Shown in pieces: positions 1-11,725 of a DNA stretch of 64,000 bases. The notes beneath the pieces were generated by a model, which worked only from the letters and a program-made list of their open reading frames with translations, was not told the origin of the DNA and did no database searches. Within the stretch, counting starts at the first letter, position 1, and the number at the start of each line of letters is the position of its first letter. Source of the stretch: Archegozetes longisetosus (lineage: Eukaryota; Arthropoda; Arachnida; Sarcoptiformes; Trhypochthoniidae); assembly GCA_018873245.2 (NCBI GenBank), contig JAEMBT020000001.1, forward strand, positions 13,928,220 through 13,992,219, written 5' to 3'. Position numbers and translations under genes: made by a program.

Positions 1-288
1 AAATCAAACTATGGCTCACTTAGCTTTTGCTCAAACTTTGTCATGAGGTTTGAGTTACCTATTTTACGCCATATTACGCCAGATAATCAATTCTTAATGA
101 CAATTTTCACACATTGTAATAAAGAAAAGCAAAATAAATATTCAAAACTAATACATTTGAATCAACTGTTGAGTGAATTAGTTATAAATAAGAATCAAAA
201 CTTGATTATTGCAGTCAATTCATCTGAAATTGGAATTAATTTTGAAGAAGTAGCAGTTATTTCTAACAATTGTCAACAATTAGAATAA
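1..288 (+). CDS. Open frame at window edge, unknown, possibly a 3'-terminal exon
   Basis: The frame is open from base 1 through an ATG at 43 to a TAA at 286-288 (about 95 codons). The sequence is Lys/Asn/Ile-rich with two Cys near the start of the run TIFTHCNKEKQNKY and ends in SNNCQQLE. I recognise no family. It could be the last exon of a gene lying to the left, a transposon tail, or chance in AT-rich DNA. The AT-rich third positions do not decide between these. Confidence 0.2.
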   Translation, partial: KSNYGSLSFCSNFVMRFELPILRHITPDNQFLMTIFTHCNKEKQNKYSKLIHLNQLLSELVINKNQNLIIAVNSSEIGINFEEVAVISNNCQQLE

Positions 289-3200
289 TTTAGTTATAAT
301 TGGAGGTATTAGGAAAAACTTTGAAAAAGACGTTTTGCATAATTAAACGCTCCTTCAAAGTGAATATATTGTGTTCGTAAAGTTTATTCATTTTTATTGT
401 GAGAAAAAGTCATTTAAATTCAATGGTTTAGCATTTGCATGCCTTATTTATGTTAATCTTTTTACTATTATTATTAAAATTACCTATTAGAAACCAGTAG
501 CAATTATTAAAATTTAATTATTAAGATTAAAACCAATTAGTACTTTTCCACTCATTTATTCATCAAATTATAGTGTTTGAAGCAGCAATCAAATTGTGTT
601 GTACTGTCTCTTCATCTGTTTCTGTAAACGAGCTTCTGAAAATTTTTCAACAAGTCTTTTTTTCCTAAGAATTGTTCATTTTTTACTTAAACTATAGATA
701 ACATGTATGTTCCATACCTTTGAGTTGATTTTCTGGGTTTGTTCAATAATAATTATTGAACTTTCGCCATCAAATGCATAATACTATGAAAACAAGCCCC
801 ATTATCACTTATCATAAATTCAAGCTTTATAAAATAAATTATTTAACTCAAGTTATAAGTTATAACTTATTTCAAAAATAATAATCGCTTGATTTCAATA
901 ATCATCTTGAAACTACTTAATGTTAAACTGACTTTACTATGAATTTTCGTCCGTATTGTTGCAAATCATGCACTGCAATAATACTTTTGAGTTTGAGTTT
1001 AGGTTAATGCGACCATAATCAGTGTTATCTTATCTTAACTAAGCTTAAACATTAGCGCGATTTACTATACAGGTTACAATTATTAGTCAAGCCGAAGTGT
1101 TCATTAATAATGACAAAGAGAAGCATTTTAATATGAATAGATTCTCTCGTTTCATTACAAATGAAATAACATCAATGTTTTAATTAATAAGATGCTATCT
1201 TAAATTTATAACGCTTTTTAGTAAGGCTAGTGTTTTAGCAAGGTTCTTAATCTGAAACGAACAACCTATTGAAAATTGAACACTTTTGAGAATGATAATT
1301 TATATACTTTTTTAGGTTTGAAAACAAAGCTGAAAACTAGCAAAAAATGGTCTACTTAAATTGAAACTACACTTCACAATTGAATTTCTATTTCCAACTA
1401 AAGGCTTAATAATTTCTAATAGTGACAAGAAAATACCTCTGCCATGTCAACTCACCGGTGTTACGCATCTATTTATTACCAAATTTGATTTCTAATTGGC
1501 TTGTCTTTCTATATTGAATATTCTATAAGCTTCTTAATGCCCTATATATTATGATGTGATGGATAGCCTACCATCGTAACTCAACTTCTGATTGCCGGTA
1601 GAGTTTTGAGTGTAGATTAATTTATACAAGAAATCATTAAAACTTCAAGCTATCTGAAACAGTATTTAACACTAATCTGATATGAGTTGAACTTAGGTTC
1701 AGGAAATACCAATTGTGCGCTACTGTAGATATTTAATTCAGTTCATAAAAGCGTTGTTGGCGCCTTATGGGATAGTAAGTACTACAGCACCCTAAAGATA
1801 TAATTAGTTCTCTCTTCGAAAACAAAGATTTAATTGTCTCAAAAAACTTATGAAAAGAAATTATATTATCCTGAGAAAGTACTTGAAAGTGAATGAAAAA
1901 TGCTTATCTTATTTTAGATACTTATAGAATAACAAAATTAATTGTCGTTTCAAATTAAATGACTCACATTAAAACTATAAATATTATGACCTTTTTGCAA
2001 CTATAAAATTGCGAAATTTTTCACTCAACAATAGTGGATATTGAAGTAAAAATAATTGCAATGCTATTTTATTTCAATTTTTTACACTTTTATTCAAAAT
2101 AGTTAATTAAATTCAGTAGTTTATGTCTGCTTTAAGTTCTAACGCTTTTCCGATCTCAAGATAGAAGTCAACTATAGAGTCAAACCCTAAACCACAATTT
2201 TGATGAGATCGCAACCGAGGCGCTGAAAAGTACTCATCTGAATAAAAAACATATTACTCTTACTTTATTATTATAACTTAATTTACATTAATTATTCGAC
2301 TCTCAATTGAATTTTGAAGTACAGAAAGCCATAAAAATATAAATTGAAAGCGTAACTAATCGTTGAAACGTTCGCCCTTTTAATTTATTCATTATAATTT
2401 TGTATAATTGAATACAGACCTATCTCACTATTTTTCGAACAATTAATCAAATTTGAATTCCTACTAGTGCTATTCTTTAGGCAATGCTATGAATAATATA
2501 TAAATGACTTTTTCACGGATTTTTTCAAACAAGTAGTATTTTGAATATAAATCTTAATTGTAAGTCTTTTGCTTAGTTAGTTAAAATTATAGAAATTAAC
2601 ATTTATTGAGAAGAATGAAAATTAATTTGATAAATTGCTTGAAAAGGGAAAACATTTATAAACGTAATAAATCTTGAATATCGTAAAAAGTCTTGTTTTC
2701 ATGTTCTACGTACGAATGACTCCACATATTCATTTGTGTAAAAATAATTTCTCACTAGTAAAAAATAATTTGATACAAGTGTTAAATAATCTTATCTGTA
2801 AACGAATCTGTCTATTATGTAAGCCATCATATTTTATGAGCTCGTGATTTTATTTTCCTTAAAATTAATGACAATAATTGCAAAAAACTGAATGTGTTTC
2901 AACGCTTATGATAAAAGTGTTACCGAAAGGCTCTGTTTCGGAATATGGAAGAAACAATGTTTGTGCTCATATGGTGTGGGTCTAATTATACCAAGTGCAT
3001 GTTTGTAATAGATTTATTGACGTTGCATTCATGCAGTCATTGATATATTGAAATTGCATTCTATTATGATATATCGACGACAGAATTGAATAGATGAAGT
3101 TTTACAAATGATCGCGACTATCTGTTCAATTATTAATATATCATGTGAATATCAAACCAATACATTGGCGACTAGATAGATGCTCGCATTACAGCCCGCA

Positions 3201-3669
3201 ATGCTTAATCCGATCAAACCCATGATTATTGTTAGTTCTCAAAGAGTTTTAAGATTTTTGATGTTTTAATTAAAGCTTGAGAGCAAGGAAACGAAATACT
3301 TTTCAGATAAATAATATAATTGAAAGTTTCTTCAATAGGCTCTAAGTTAATTCCGAGGCTAAATTTGTGCAAGGTGAATTCGAAAAAATATACCACATCA
3401 ACTTTTTGGCTTGTTAGGCTAAGACAAAAAACTGGCTATGGACTATATATTAACAGATATAATGTTGATATATTGTTATGAGCATGCATTTAACCGATGT
3501 TGACACACAAAGTGTAACGCCGCAAACCTTACATCCTAGTTCTTGAGCTGAGCTTTGATTTAAGCTTTCATTTCTTTTCACTGTAAGCTATATTTACAAC
3601 TTCTGTTTATCCGGACTGATTTTTTTATACACACAAAATTCATGCATAAATGCAAGAACTATCGAAGTA
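289..3669. other. No recognisable gene
   Basis: This is AT-rich sequence without open frames of useful length on either strand and without recognisable protein motifs. I see no terminal inverted repeats or tandem arrays. It lies outside the duplicated block that begins near 3670. Confidence 0.5.
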
Positions 3670-6600
3670 ATAGCTGATCAGTGATTCATAAACTTTTTCT
3701 TTTTCAAATTACAGTTTGTCACTGTTGTTGAAAGTTGTGTGAAGTTTATCAATAATATGCAGATTATGAGTCAATGACAAATTTGGATCATTCTCGACAC
3801 GTGAATACTTTCTAGAGAAAAAGCTAGAATTCAAGGAAACAACTTATATTTGAAACTAATTTTTGTTAATTGTGGGAATCAAGATATAGCTATTATGCGC
3901 TGTATGTTTACTTATATTTTAGAATTTTCCTCTACTTTAATTCAAGATCAACCAATTTTAATATCTTAATTATGATAACTGATTGTTTGTGGTTTACCAA
4001 CCGTTCAAATATAACAATCAATTCTTATTCATTAAAACTCTGGGATCAAAGTTCAAAAACGTCTGTTCTAATGATACATATTTCTAATGATATTATAACC
4101 TCGTATTCAAATTCTAACCAATATTGGCTTCTTACGAAGAATAAATAAGACTTTCATTAGTTGCCTAATAATTTCGAGTTTATCTCAAGTATTCAAGCGA
4201 CAAATTATGAAACAAATACTACTTATAAAAAATGAATAATGCATTCGATCTGCAATAAACAATTATTCAGTGCTAATTATAACCTATAAATTAGACATAA
4301 ATTAGAACTAATTGTTATTTTCTCACATATCGATATCATAATTAAGTCATGAAAATGCGATTTCGTGTCAAATAAGATAATTGCATAAAGATTGAATTCA
4401 ATGACATTGAGATTTGCATCGCATCAAGTCAGATGCTAGTTATTTGGACTTTCAATGAGTTTGTTAGAAAAATTCAAACCCAACAAAAGCTATAAAATTT
4501 AGAGGTTGTTTAAAAATTTCTCTTTAGCTGAATTTTTTTGTTTATTAAATTTTGATTTGAATAATAGTTTAGTCCTTCAAGGGAAATCAGTATTTCGCAA
4601 GACTGCAACAAAATAGGAACTTAAGAACAGAGCTTTTCTAGGTATGGTTTTATTGTTTGTTATTAATCTGAATAAACAAACTTTTTTAACCAGAGCGCTC
4701 GAGGTTTTCTTAATTTCTTCTATGATTTAGACTTGATCCAATTTAAAATTGAGTTTTCACCAATTCAAATCTTATATTACAACCAAGTTGAACATTAATC
4801 CCTACAATCTAAGAAAAGATTTGCTTCAGGTCGAACAATAAGGTGTTTAGAGTATAATTAGCGTAAATGTACAGTATTGAATTTATTACAAGCCAAGTGA
4901 ATTTTTCTAAGTGAAAAAATGCTACCTCTTAAGTAACACACACTAGATTACCATATGGGAAAAAATTCAATTATATGTAGCTGTTGCGAAGATTTTTCTT
5001 ATTACGAAATTGAATGCCTCGATACCTAAAAATCCCAAACTGGACTTGAGCCGAAATAGTTATATCTTTTTTAATTGGTTAGTCAAAGGGAATTAAACAT
5101 AGCTTACGCAATTGAAAGTAATCAGACGCTTTGATTTTCTCCAAAATCATTTGACTCGACATTGAGAATGTCTTAATCGACTTTTGATTTTTGTGTTTAC
5201 TGACTCAAAAGTACCCGATTTTCGCTACTAAATCCTGCAGGCCACGTAAGAAGAAACGTTCATTTTTTTAATAATTTAGTTGGGCGAACTATACATAAGG
5301 CTCAGTGTATGCATGCAAATTTTTATAAAGTGAAGTTTTAGAACATTTATTACTGCGACCAATAAGTGGTGCGGGCTATAGTCGCGAAAATAGAGTACGT
5401 GATAATTGATGCAAAACCACCTCACACTTACTGTTAGGCCTAATATATAACTTATTGTTCAAAAATTGACTCAATATGTATACTCAACAGTCGAAACTTT
5501 GACCATTTTTTATTTTTTCGATCTTTTAGCCGATAAGGCGTTATAAAAAATTCTAAAGCGGCAAACAATTTAGGAATCATTAGCTGTTCTTAGCGGACAG
5601 GCAATGCCTGAATTGAACAATCCCAATCTTGGTGAGAAAGCACAGGTTTCTTCTAGTAAATCATTTGAATAATGTTGAGAAAGTACTTTTGTTTTGAACT
5701 TGTAAATGAATTGAATAGATTTTTGATGCTTATAAACCTGATTTGATAAGTAAAAGATTTAAAATTTTAAAATCTGGTTAATTCTACTTTAATTAAGGTT
5801 AAAATTTAATAGCTTTTGCATTTATATGTTCAAAATAGAGTGCTTTGATATCATTAGTCAAATGTCTAATGAGAAATTACAGAGTGTTTCTTCAGAAAGC
5901 TATTTTAGATTCAGACGTTGCCAAAGTTTAGTCCTGAATGCATTTAAAGGACAAAATAAAAAGTGAATTAGTGGCGCACCATAAAAGATAGATTTTATAG
6001 CCATTTTGTTCATTTGTTGTTGTAGCTTAATTTGAATTAATTTTTGCTACTATGAAACAAGCCATTTATTGGACGCGCAACAATTCTCTGCTTTGAGCTC
6101 AATTACTCTGCAAATCATGCTTACATCCCTTAAAAGACATATAATGAGATCTATCTCACGCTATCAATGTATTGCTAATGAAAAGCGTGAAATAACTCAG
6201 CTATTATTTACAGCCCTCAATTGTAACTGAAGTTTGGTTTCATAATTCACTGTACTAAAGCAAAAGTATTCTAATACTTACATAAGCATTTTTAAAAGCT
6301 CATTTCACTGACATATAAATTTGAAAACCTATCATTATAGAATAAGAAATATTTTAAAATATATTACTTATTCCCAAAGAAAAAATTGAGAATTTCAAAC
6401 TCGATGTTGCATTTTATTCATCTTTATGACTTAAAACTAATCACTATTGAAATGCTTGTCTTTTGAGCTACAATAGATTTAGTAGACCTTTACAGTAAAT
6501 TTTCTTGTAATATACAATCGGCAAGTTGTACATCATTACGTTGCTCTAAAGAGATTCAATTTCATTTGACTTTGAATAACTAACTAAAACTACAAAGTAT

Positions 6601-6736
6601 AAATATGATAACTAGAGAAAGAATTTTTGGTCGAAACAAATAATATTTTTGGTGGTTAGTTGGTTACAACAACTTTTGGTAGTTATAGAAAGTTATATAA
6701 AAGAGTCGAATGTTACAAGAAACTTATTCTTCAAGA

Positions 6737-6985
6737 TCAAAAATTTACAACACTTGATGCGCTTAATTTTTCTCTTCTCTCATTGAAAATATACTTGAAA
6801 ATTGAAAAACTTCGTTCAACTGCCACAGAGTTAAGGGGTGAATAAAATAGTTTCAATTTCAAGATAATATCTGAAGTATTTCTGAGCTTTTCTAAGCAAA
6901 GATTTTTATCGAGACATTCTTCAAGTTTCTGTAGCATAAAACCCGAAAGACTTTTTAGCTTAATCCACAATGTCGAGTTGTTCAT
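6737..6985 (-). pseudogene. hAT transposase C-terminal dimerisation domain, remnant
   Basis: The frame of 82 codons contains the segment NSVAVERSFSIFKYIFNERR followed by EKLSASSVVNF. This is the hAT C-terminal dimerisation signature (a pattern of the type P-x-x-x-x-x-V-E-R-x-F-S followed by a Lys/Arg-rich R-x-x-L). No upstream RNaseH-like domain or BED finger is found, so this is only a tail fragment. The matching part of the 47-kb copy does not show it, which suggests a separate insertion into block X. Confidence 0.7.
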
Positions 6986-7833
6986 GAAATTTCAGCGATT
7001 GACTCTCATGTCAGTTGCGTTTTTATCACAAAGGATAACTTTGGAAAGTTTGCTGGTACGACGATTTTTAGTGCTTTTGGTGGTTTTGGTGGAATTAAAT
7101 TTGTTGAAAATGACTTTAAAAGTTATATATATATATTAGTGGTATCGAAATCTGTGAACTTAGTGCTGAGAAAGATTTTAACCAAAGTTCCTTTCTTTGA
7201 TAATAATTATTAAATAAAAATTGATTAACTATATAAAATTTAGTATCAACAGTGAATCAACTTTTTCAAAGTAAAAAGCGAATTCTCTATTTGAGTACTT
7301 CCTAAATTATATTTATGCTGCTGGCTCTCGATGATAGTTTTGACTGTCAACTTTACAGTGTGAAGATTTCTTCTAAACCTTTTTTCCGGTTAACTTCGTT
7401 AAGAAAATCACAGATGATTTAGCTGTTAGTTCGAACCAAGTTCTATAAGTGAGAGGTGAGATTCACGATCCCGATTTTGGCAGGTGTTTAGCTTTTTCAG
7501 TAGTTTGTTGGGCTTGTCGATATAAATTTCGAATTTAATTGTTTCAATAATACTTAAGGCTACGAACTGTGAAATAAAGATTTTCTTCTTATAATTATTC
7601 ATTACACTAATTTTCGTATCTAGTGTGCAAAATAACAAACAATTTGACCTAATCATTTCTTAGTTCAGAGAAAATTGTTTATGGCATTCTTTATGTCCTC
7701 ATAAGCAAAGTCAAATTGCTGAAGGAAAACATTTCTCTGAGTTGAATTTTACAATCCTACGAATCAAAACCGATATCATGATAATTTTTGCAATCGGTGA
7801 GATTGAAAGTAATTTACTCGTAGTTTTTGTATA

Positions 7834-8254
7834 CAGTATACTTCCGATTTTGGCACTCTCGATCTTGGCAGCAGGTTTTCAAAGCCTGCATAGCTTTCCC
7901 TATACCCTGATTTTGGCAAGTTTACATTAGGTGCTTTTACAAACTGTAAATGTGCAATAAAATTTCTTTAATACCTAAATTTTTATATCAAAAATACTTT
8001 GTTTATATTATTCGTTAATAAAAATATCGTCTAAACGTAACCGTATTTCGATAACATTAGAGACGAAATTATATAATTAATAATAAATTCAATATTACTA
8101 CAGAAAAAGATGACTAATTCTTTTAAACCATAATTATGCAGTTAATATATAGCACTTTGAATAAAACTCAATTTTAGTAATTTGTATGCTTCAGTCGAAT
8201 TTTGGCAGTTGATCTTCGAAGCCGCAACGAGTTGCCAAAATCGGGAGTATACTG
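7834..8254. mobile_element. pogo-like MITE (Tc1/mariner superfamily), about 421 bp
   Basis: The left end CAGTATACTTCCGATTTTGG and the right end, read inverted, CAGTATACTCCCGATTTTGG form terminal inverted repeats with one mismatch over 20 bases. Each end is flanked by TA (7832-7833 and 8255-8256), the Tc1/mariner target duplication, and CAGTATA resembles pogo-family termini. The repeat unit CCGATTTTGGCA recurs just outside at about 7470. No transposase is encoded. Confidence 0.75.
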
Positions 8255-9829
8255 TATAACTTTAACAAAAGTAGGATCTCTCTCATTTTCCATCGAAAAA
8301 AATATTCATGGTATATATGTTTTAAAAACCTATTTTTGATGAATGAATTTTTGAATTAATTTGGATCACTCTCTTACTCAAGTGAAATGTTAATTTAAAT
8401 TAATGATTGGTACGATATATGTAAATATTTTCGGTAATGTATCGAAAATTCTTCTCATACAAATTCGTCTGCCGAAATATATTTTTAAATTTTAAATAAT
8501 TACATAGTTTGAACTTTTGAAACTGAACAACAGTTTTGTAGAAATTACATGACATTATTTCATAGTTCAAAACTTGACAACTCAAAAAAATTCTGAACTT
8601 TCTATTTGGTTGATATAGCATGTTGATATTCGGGTCTCTAATTAAACGTAATGTTATTCGAGTAGATGTTGGCATTGTATTAGTATGTGGTTACTTCTCA
8701 GTCGTCTCTTAGTCTAGAGCTCTATGCGCATCAAGCCCCTGACCTAGTCTATTTAATTGAGTTAAATAAAATATTGCTATTTTCCGTTATGTTATCTTAG
8801 GATGGGTTAATAGGATGGTGTATGTTGCTCGTCAGGCAAAGAAGAAGACTGTTAGCTACAAACTACTGTAATACCAACATACATTCAAATAACACTAATT
8901 TGAGGAGGAGATATCCGATGTGCCAAAGCACACAGAAACATGAAATAATAAATTCAATTCAAGTTCAGCGTTTATTTTTATGGAACTTAAAAGTTCTGTA
9001 AATAGGGTTGATGCCCAGTTTTGCGGACTTTCGTAAGAATTTAATTTCTTAAAATATATAAAGCTTATGCTTTCTCATTATCTAAATTCGAATAAAATTA
9101 CATATGGATAGCAAAGCCTCATTATAAGCAAATAATTTGCTGATCTCTTCAACTTGGTGTAACGAGATATTAATGTATTAGATCTAGATTCAAGATAAAA
9201 GACCGAAATGAATTTCACTGTGCTATTAAAGTCATTTTACATCTTCCTTATCTTATTAATTTGCAATAAATTATTCTATTGAATATAAATTGTTGTGCAT
9301 GACCATAATTATTGAATTAATCATTTTTATATTTAAGAATTAGAAATAGTTATAATGAAAGTTAATTATATATGAAGAAAATTGTACATCCTAGTGATCG
9401 CAGTTTAGTTTGACATTAACTGACTCATTCACTTATCCGAATTTAATAAACTCAAATCAAAATAATTCAATTTTTGCATTCTGTATTTTCTATTAATTAA
9501 AAGCTTTAATTTTGATGATAATATAGCGACTGATTAAATTTCTATCTCATATCATCAGAAAATTTCTAACTGAAAAGCTTTGCGATGAAAAAAAATTATT
9601 TATGTAAAAATCACTCGACACAACCTTGATTTACCATTAAATATTAAGTCAAAAAGTTCTGTCATAAAAAACCTAAATGATTGATAACTTTGAGTAATAT
9701 TATAATTGTGTAACTCATTCATCAAAATTACAAATGTCAAAATTTATTTGAATTTTAAAAGTAACGGGTATTCTAAGAAGCAAGATTTCTTGAGGTATCT
9801 TTTTGAGACTCTTCAGCTTGAGATAATGT

Positions 9830-9975
9830 GTCCAGCCCCCAGCACACGTCTAAGGCTGTTGATTAAAAATTTATCCTTTGGTCCCCCTTTAATTTTAATG
9901 TTACTGGAAATAATTCTCAAAAATTATCACATGATCCCCCTTTGGGATTTTTCTTCAGCTTTCACTCGATGATAT
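9830..9975 (-). pseudogene. Decayed coding-like segment, also at 48.33-48.48 kb and 59.17-59.33 kb
   Basis: Read on the minus strand, a frame starting VKAEEKSQ continues through stops into IKGGPKDKFLIN. The younger copy (59.17-59.33 kb, plus strand) reads KMKGGPKDKFVIDSP and then TRMLVTGRIVPKPES before a stop. The amino-acid pattern is better kept than expected for random AT-rich sequence, but every copy carries stops. I do not recognise the family. It may be a fossil exon of a gene that was duplicated with block X. Confidence 0.3.
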
Positions 9976-10840
9976 GTTAGCATCCTTGATTGTAGCGACC
10001 GCCTACATTTTAGGCATCAAATATGAATAGTATATCGAGTCTAGCTTTAAGTACATGTCTTACACTAATTATATCTATTTTCATAACATTCAAAAGTATT
10101 CTTTCGCAATACTATTGTGAAAATTTATCAAGAAATTGACGGGACGTCTCAAAAATGACAATTACTACAGATTATAAAATTCAATTATTTTATTCTTGAA
10201 AGTAGATTCACAGAATTTGACGAAAGTATGACGAAAATATGATCATTTTGGAAATTAGAGAAACCTTGAATATTGACGCAAATCTATAATTTCACACTAT
10301 TTTACTTTTCCTGAAAACACTCATCATGAGGTTCATCGAGGAGTAGAGAAGTGCCCGTAGTCTTTAAGAATAAATACGACTTAACTAAAATAAACTTTAA
10401 TAATCAGGTTATTATAGGGTTGAAAATAAAATTTATTTTAGAGAAAATTACGCGTTTCTTGATAAAGAATTGATTAAAATTTCTATAAGGTTGCATAAAT
10501 CTTTAGGATCTACTCATTGGTGGCAGTCATGCGATCGTTTATCCTAATACTATTCTCAAAAATTGCATAAGTATTAAAGATTTATCATTAGTTAGAAATA
10601 TAGAACTATTTGATTGCAAAGTAAGCAAAAAACTGAATTTTTAGTTAGCGTAAAATTAAGATATTTCATATATCATATGATTTTACACTTTCTAGAAACT
10701 TCAAATTTTTCTATAATTAACAAAACTCCAAAACCTGTTGAGAACAAAAATATATAATTTTTAACATCTCAATGATCTCAATATACCTGTACCATCAAAT
10801 TCAAAAGTTGTTTACTTTATAGCTTCAAGCGTATACTTCA

Positions 10841-11725
10841 CTGTATGTCATTTTGATCAGTGGGTTAAACATGTTATTGAGATAAACAGCTAAAATATGG
10901 TTTATGCTCATTCAAGGTTTGTTCTATCAGTCATATAAAAAATATAAATGTTATAATTAAATTGATTATAGTTCTCAATCAAAGTCTTTGTTATACACAA
11001 AAGTATACACTTTAAAAAGTACTTTACTTTTTGGATTTGAAAGTATGTATATTAGAGTTGATTAAAAAGACTCGCACGCAATTCACACATCGATTCATTC
11101 AGTGATATATATATTTGAGCTTAGTGCACGCTAAGTTATGATCGACTGATTTTCCCAGAAACCACTCTTTTCCTTAATTTAATTAGTTGTGATAGCTTGT
11201 AAACCACTAAATATTTGTCAATTTAAGTTAAATGGTTTTTGTTAAAATATCGCTCTATTAGTTTTACTATTTAATGCATCAATTAATCTGAATAAATAAA
11301 CAATACATCAAAAAATAATCGTCTGTTGAAAGCCTGAGACTTAGCCACAGTTTTTGACTCTTTTGTAATAGTGGTTCACTCAATAGAAAACTTGTTGAAA
11401 GTGATGCTTTTATTTGTTTGAATTTCTAAGTAACTTAATTGAGGTAAGAAACCAAAAAACAATGTAAGTTTATTAATTAAAAGTTCTTCGAAATGGAATA
11501 ACAGAACAATTAGCGGAATAATAAAACATTTACAATCAATAATTATATAAAAGATATAAAAATTCACAAACAACAATAGAAATTGAATTAATTTTGTTTT
11601 GATTAAGCCCTTTATAAGTTCGTGAAATAACAGCATAGTCTGACCTGTTATTGGCAACTCTGTTATAGGCAGCTGTTTTATAAGCACTGGAGAGCTGCAT
11701 ACAACAGGGTCAGAATGGATTACTT
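10841..11725. other. Intergenic, 3' flank of the NRF-like gene
   Basis: I see no convincing gene here. Open frames on the minus strand next to 11729 lie in a different frame downstream of the acyltransferase stop codon and have no recognisable motif. The 3' untranslated region and polyadenylation site of the NRF-like gene should lie here. Confidence 0.4.

Larger units (their letters stand above)
3670..10840 (+). repeat. Segmental duplication block X (diverged copy of 46.2-49.7 kb and of 57.8-61.6 kb inverted)
   Basis: Long stretches are recognisably similar, with many indels, to two other places. The part 3670-4630 matches the reverse complement of 60680-61625. The part 4850-6170 matches 46250-47340. 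The part 6170-10840 matches both 47340-49690 and the reverse complement of 57830-60302. Anchors include the ACCATATGG run near 4953 and 46419, and the phrase AAAGTATGACGAAAATATG near 10225 and 49033. No intact gene is seen inside, only a hAT remnant, a pogo-like MITE and decayed coding-like stretches. Divergence from the palindrome arms is much larger than between the arms, so this is an older duplication. Confidence 0.7.

Noticed and set aside
3870-4148. 92-codon plus-strand frame
   Set aside because: It is Ile/Tyr/Asn-rich without motif, and its frame is not preserved in the inverted duplicate at 60.68-61.6 kb.
7120-7140. TA-rich run as a microsatellite
   Set aside because: It is only about six TA units, ordinary in such AT-rich DNA.
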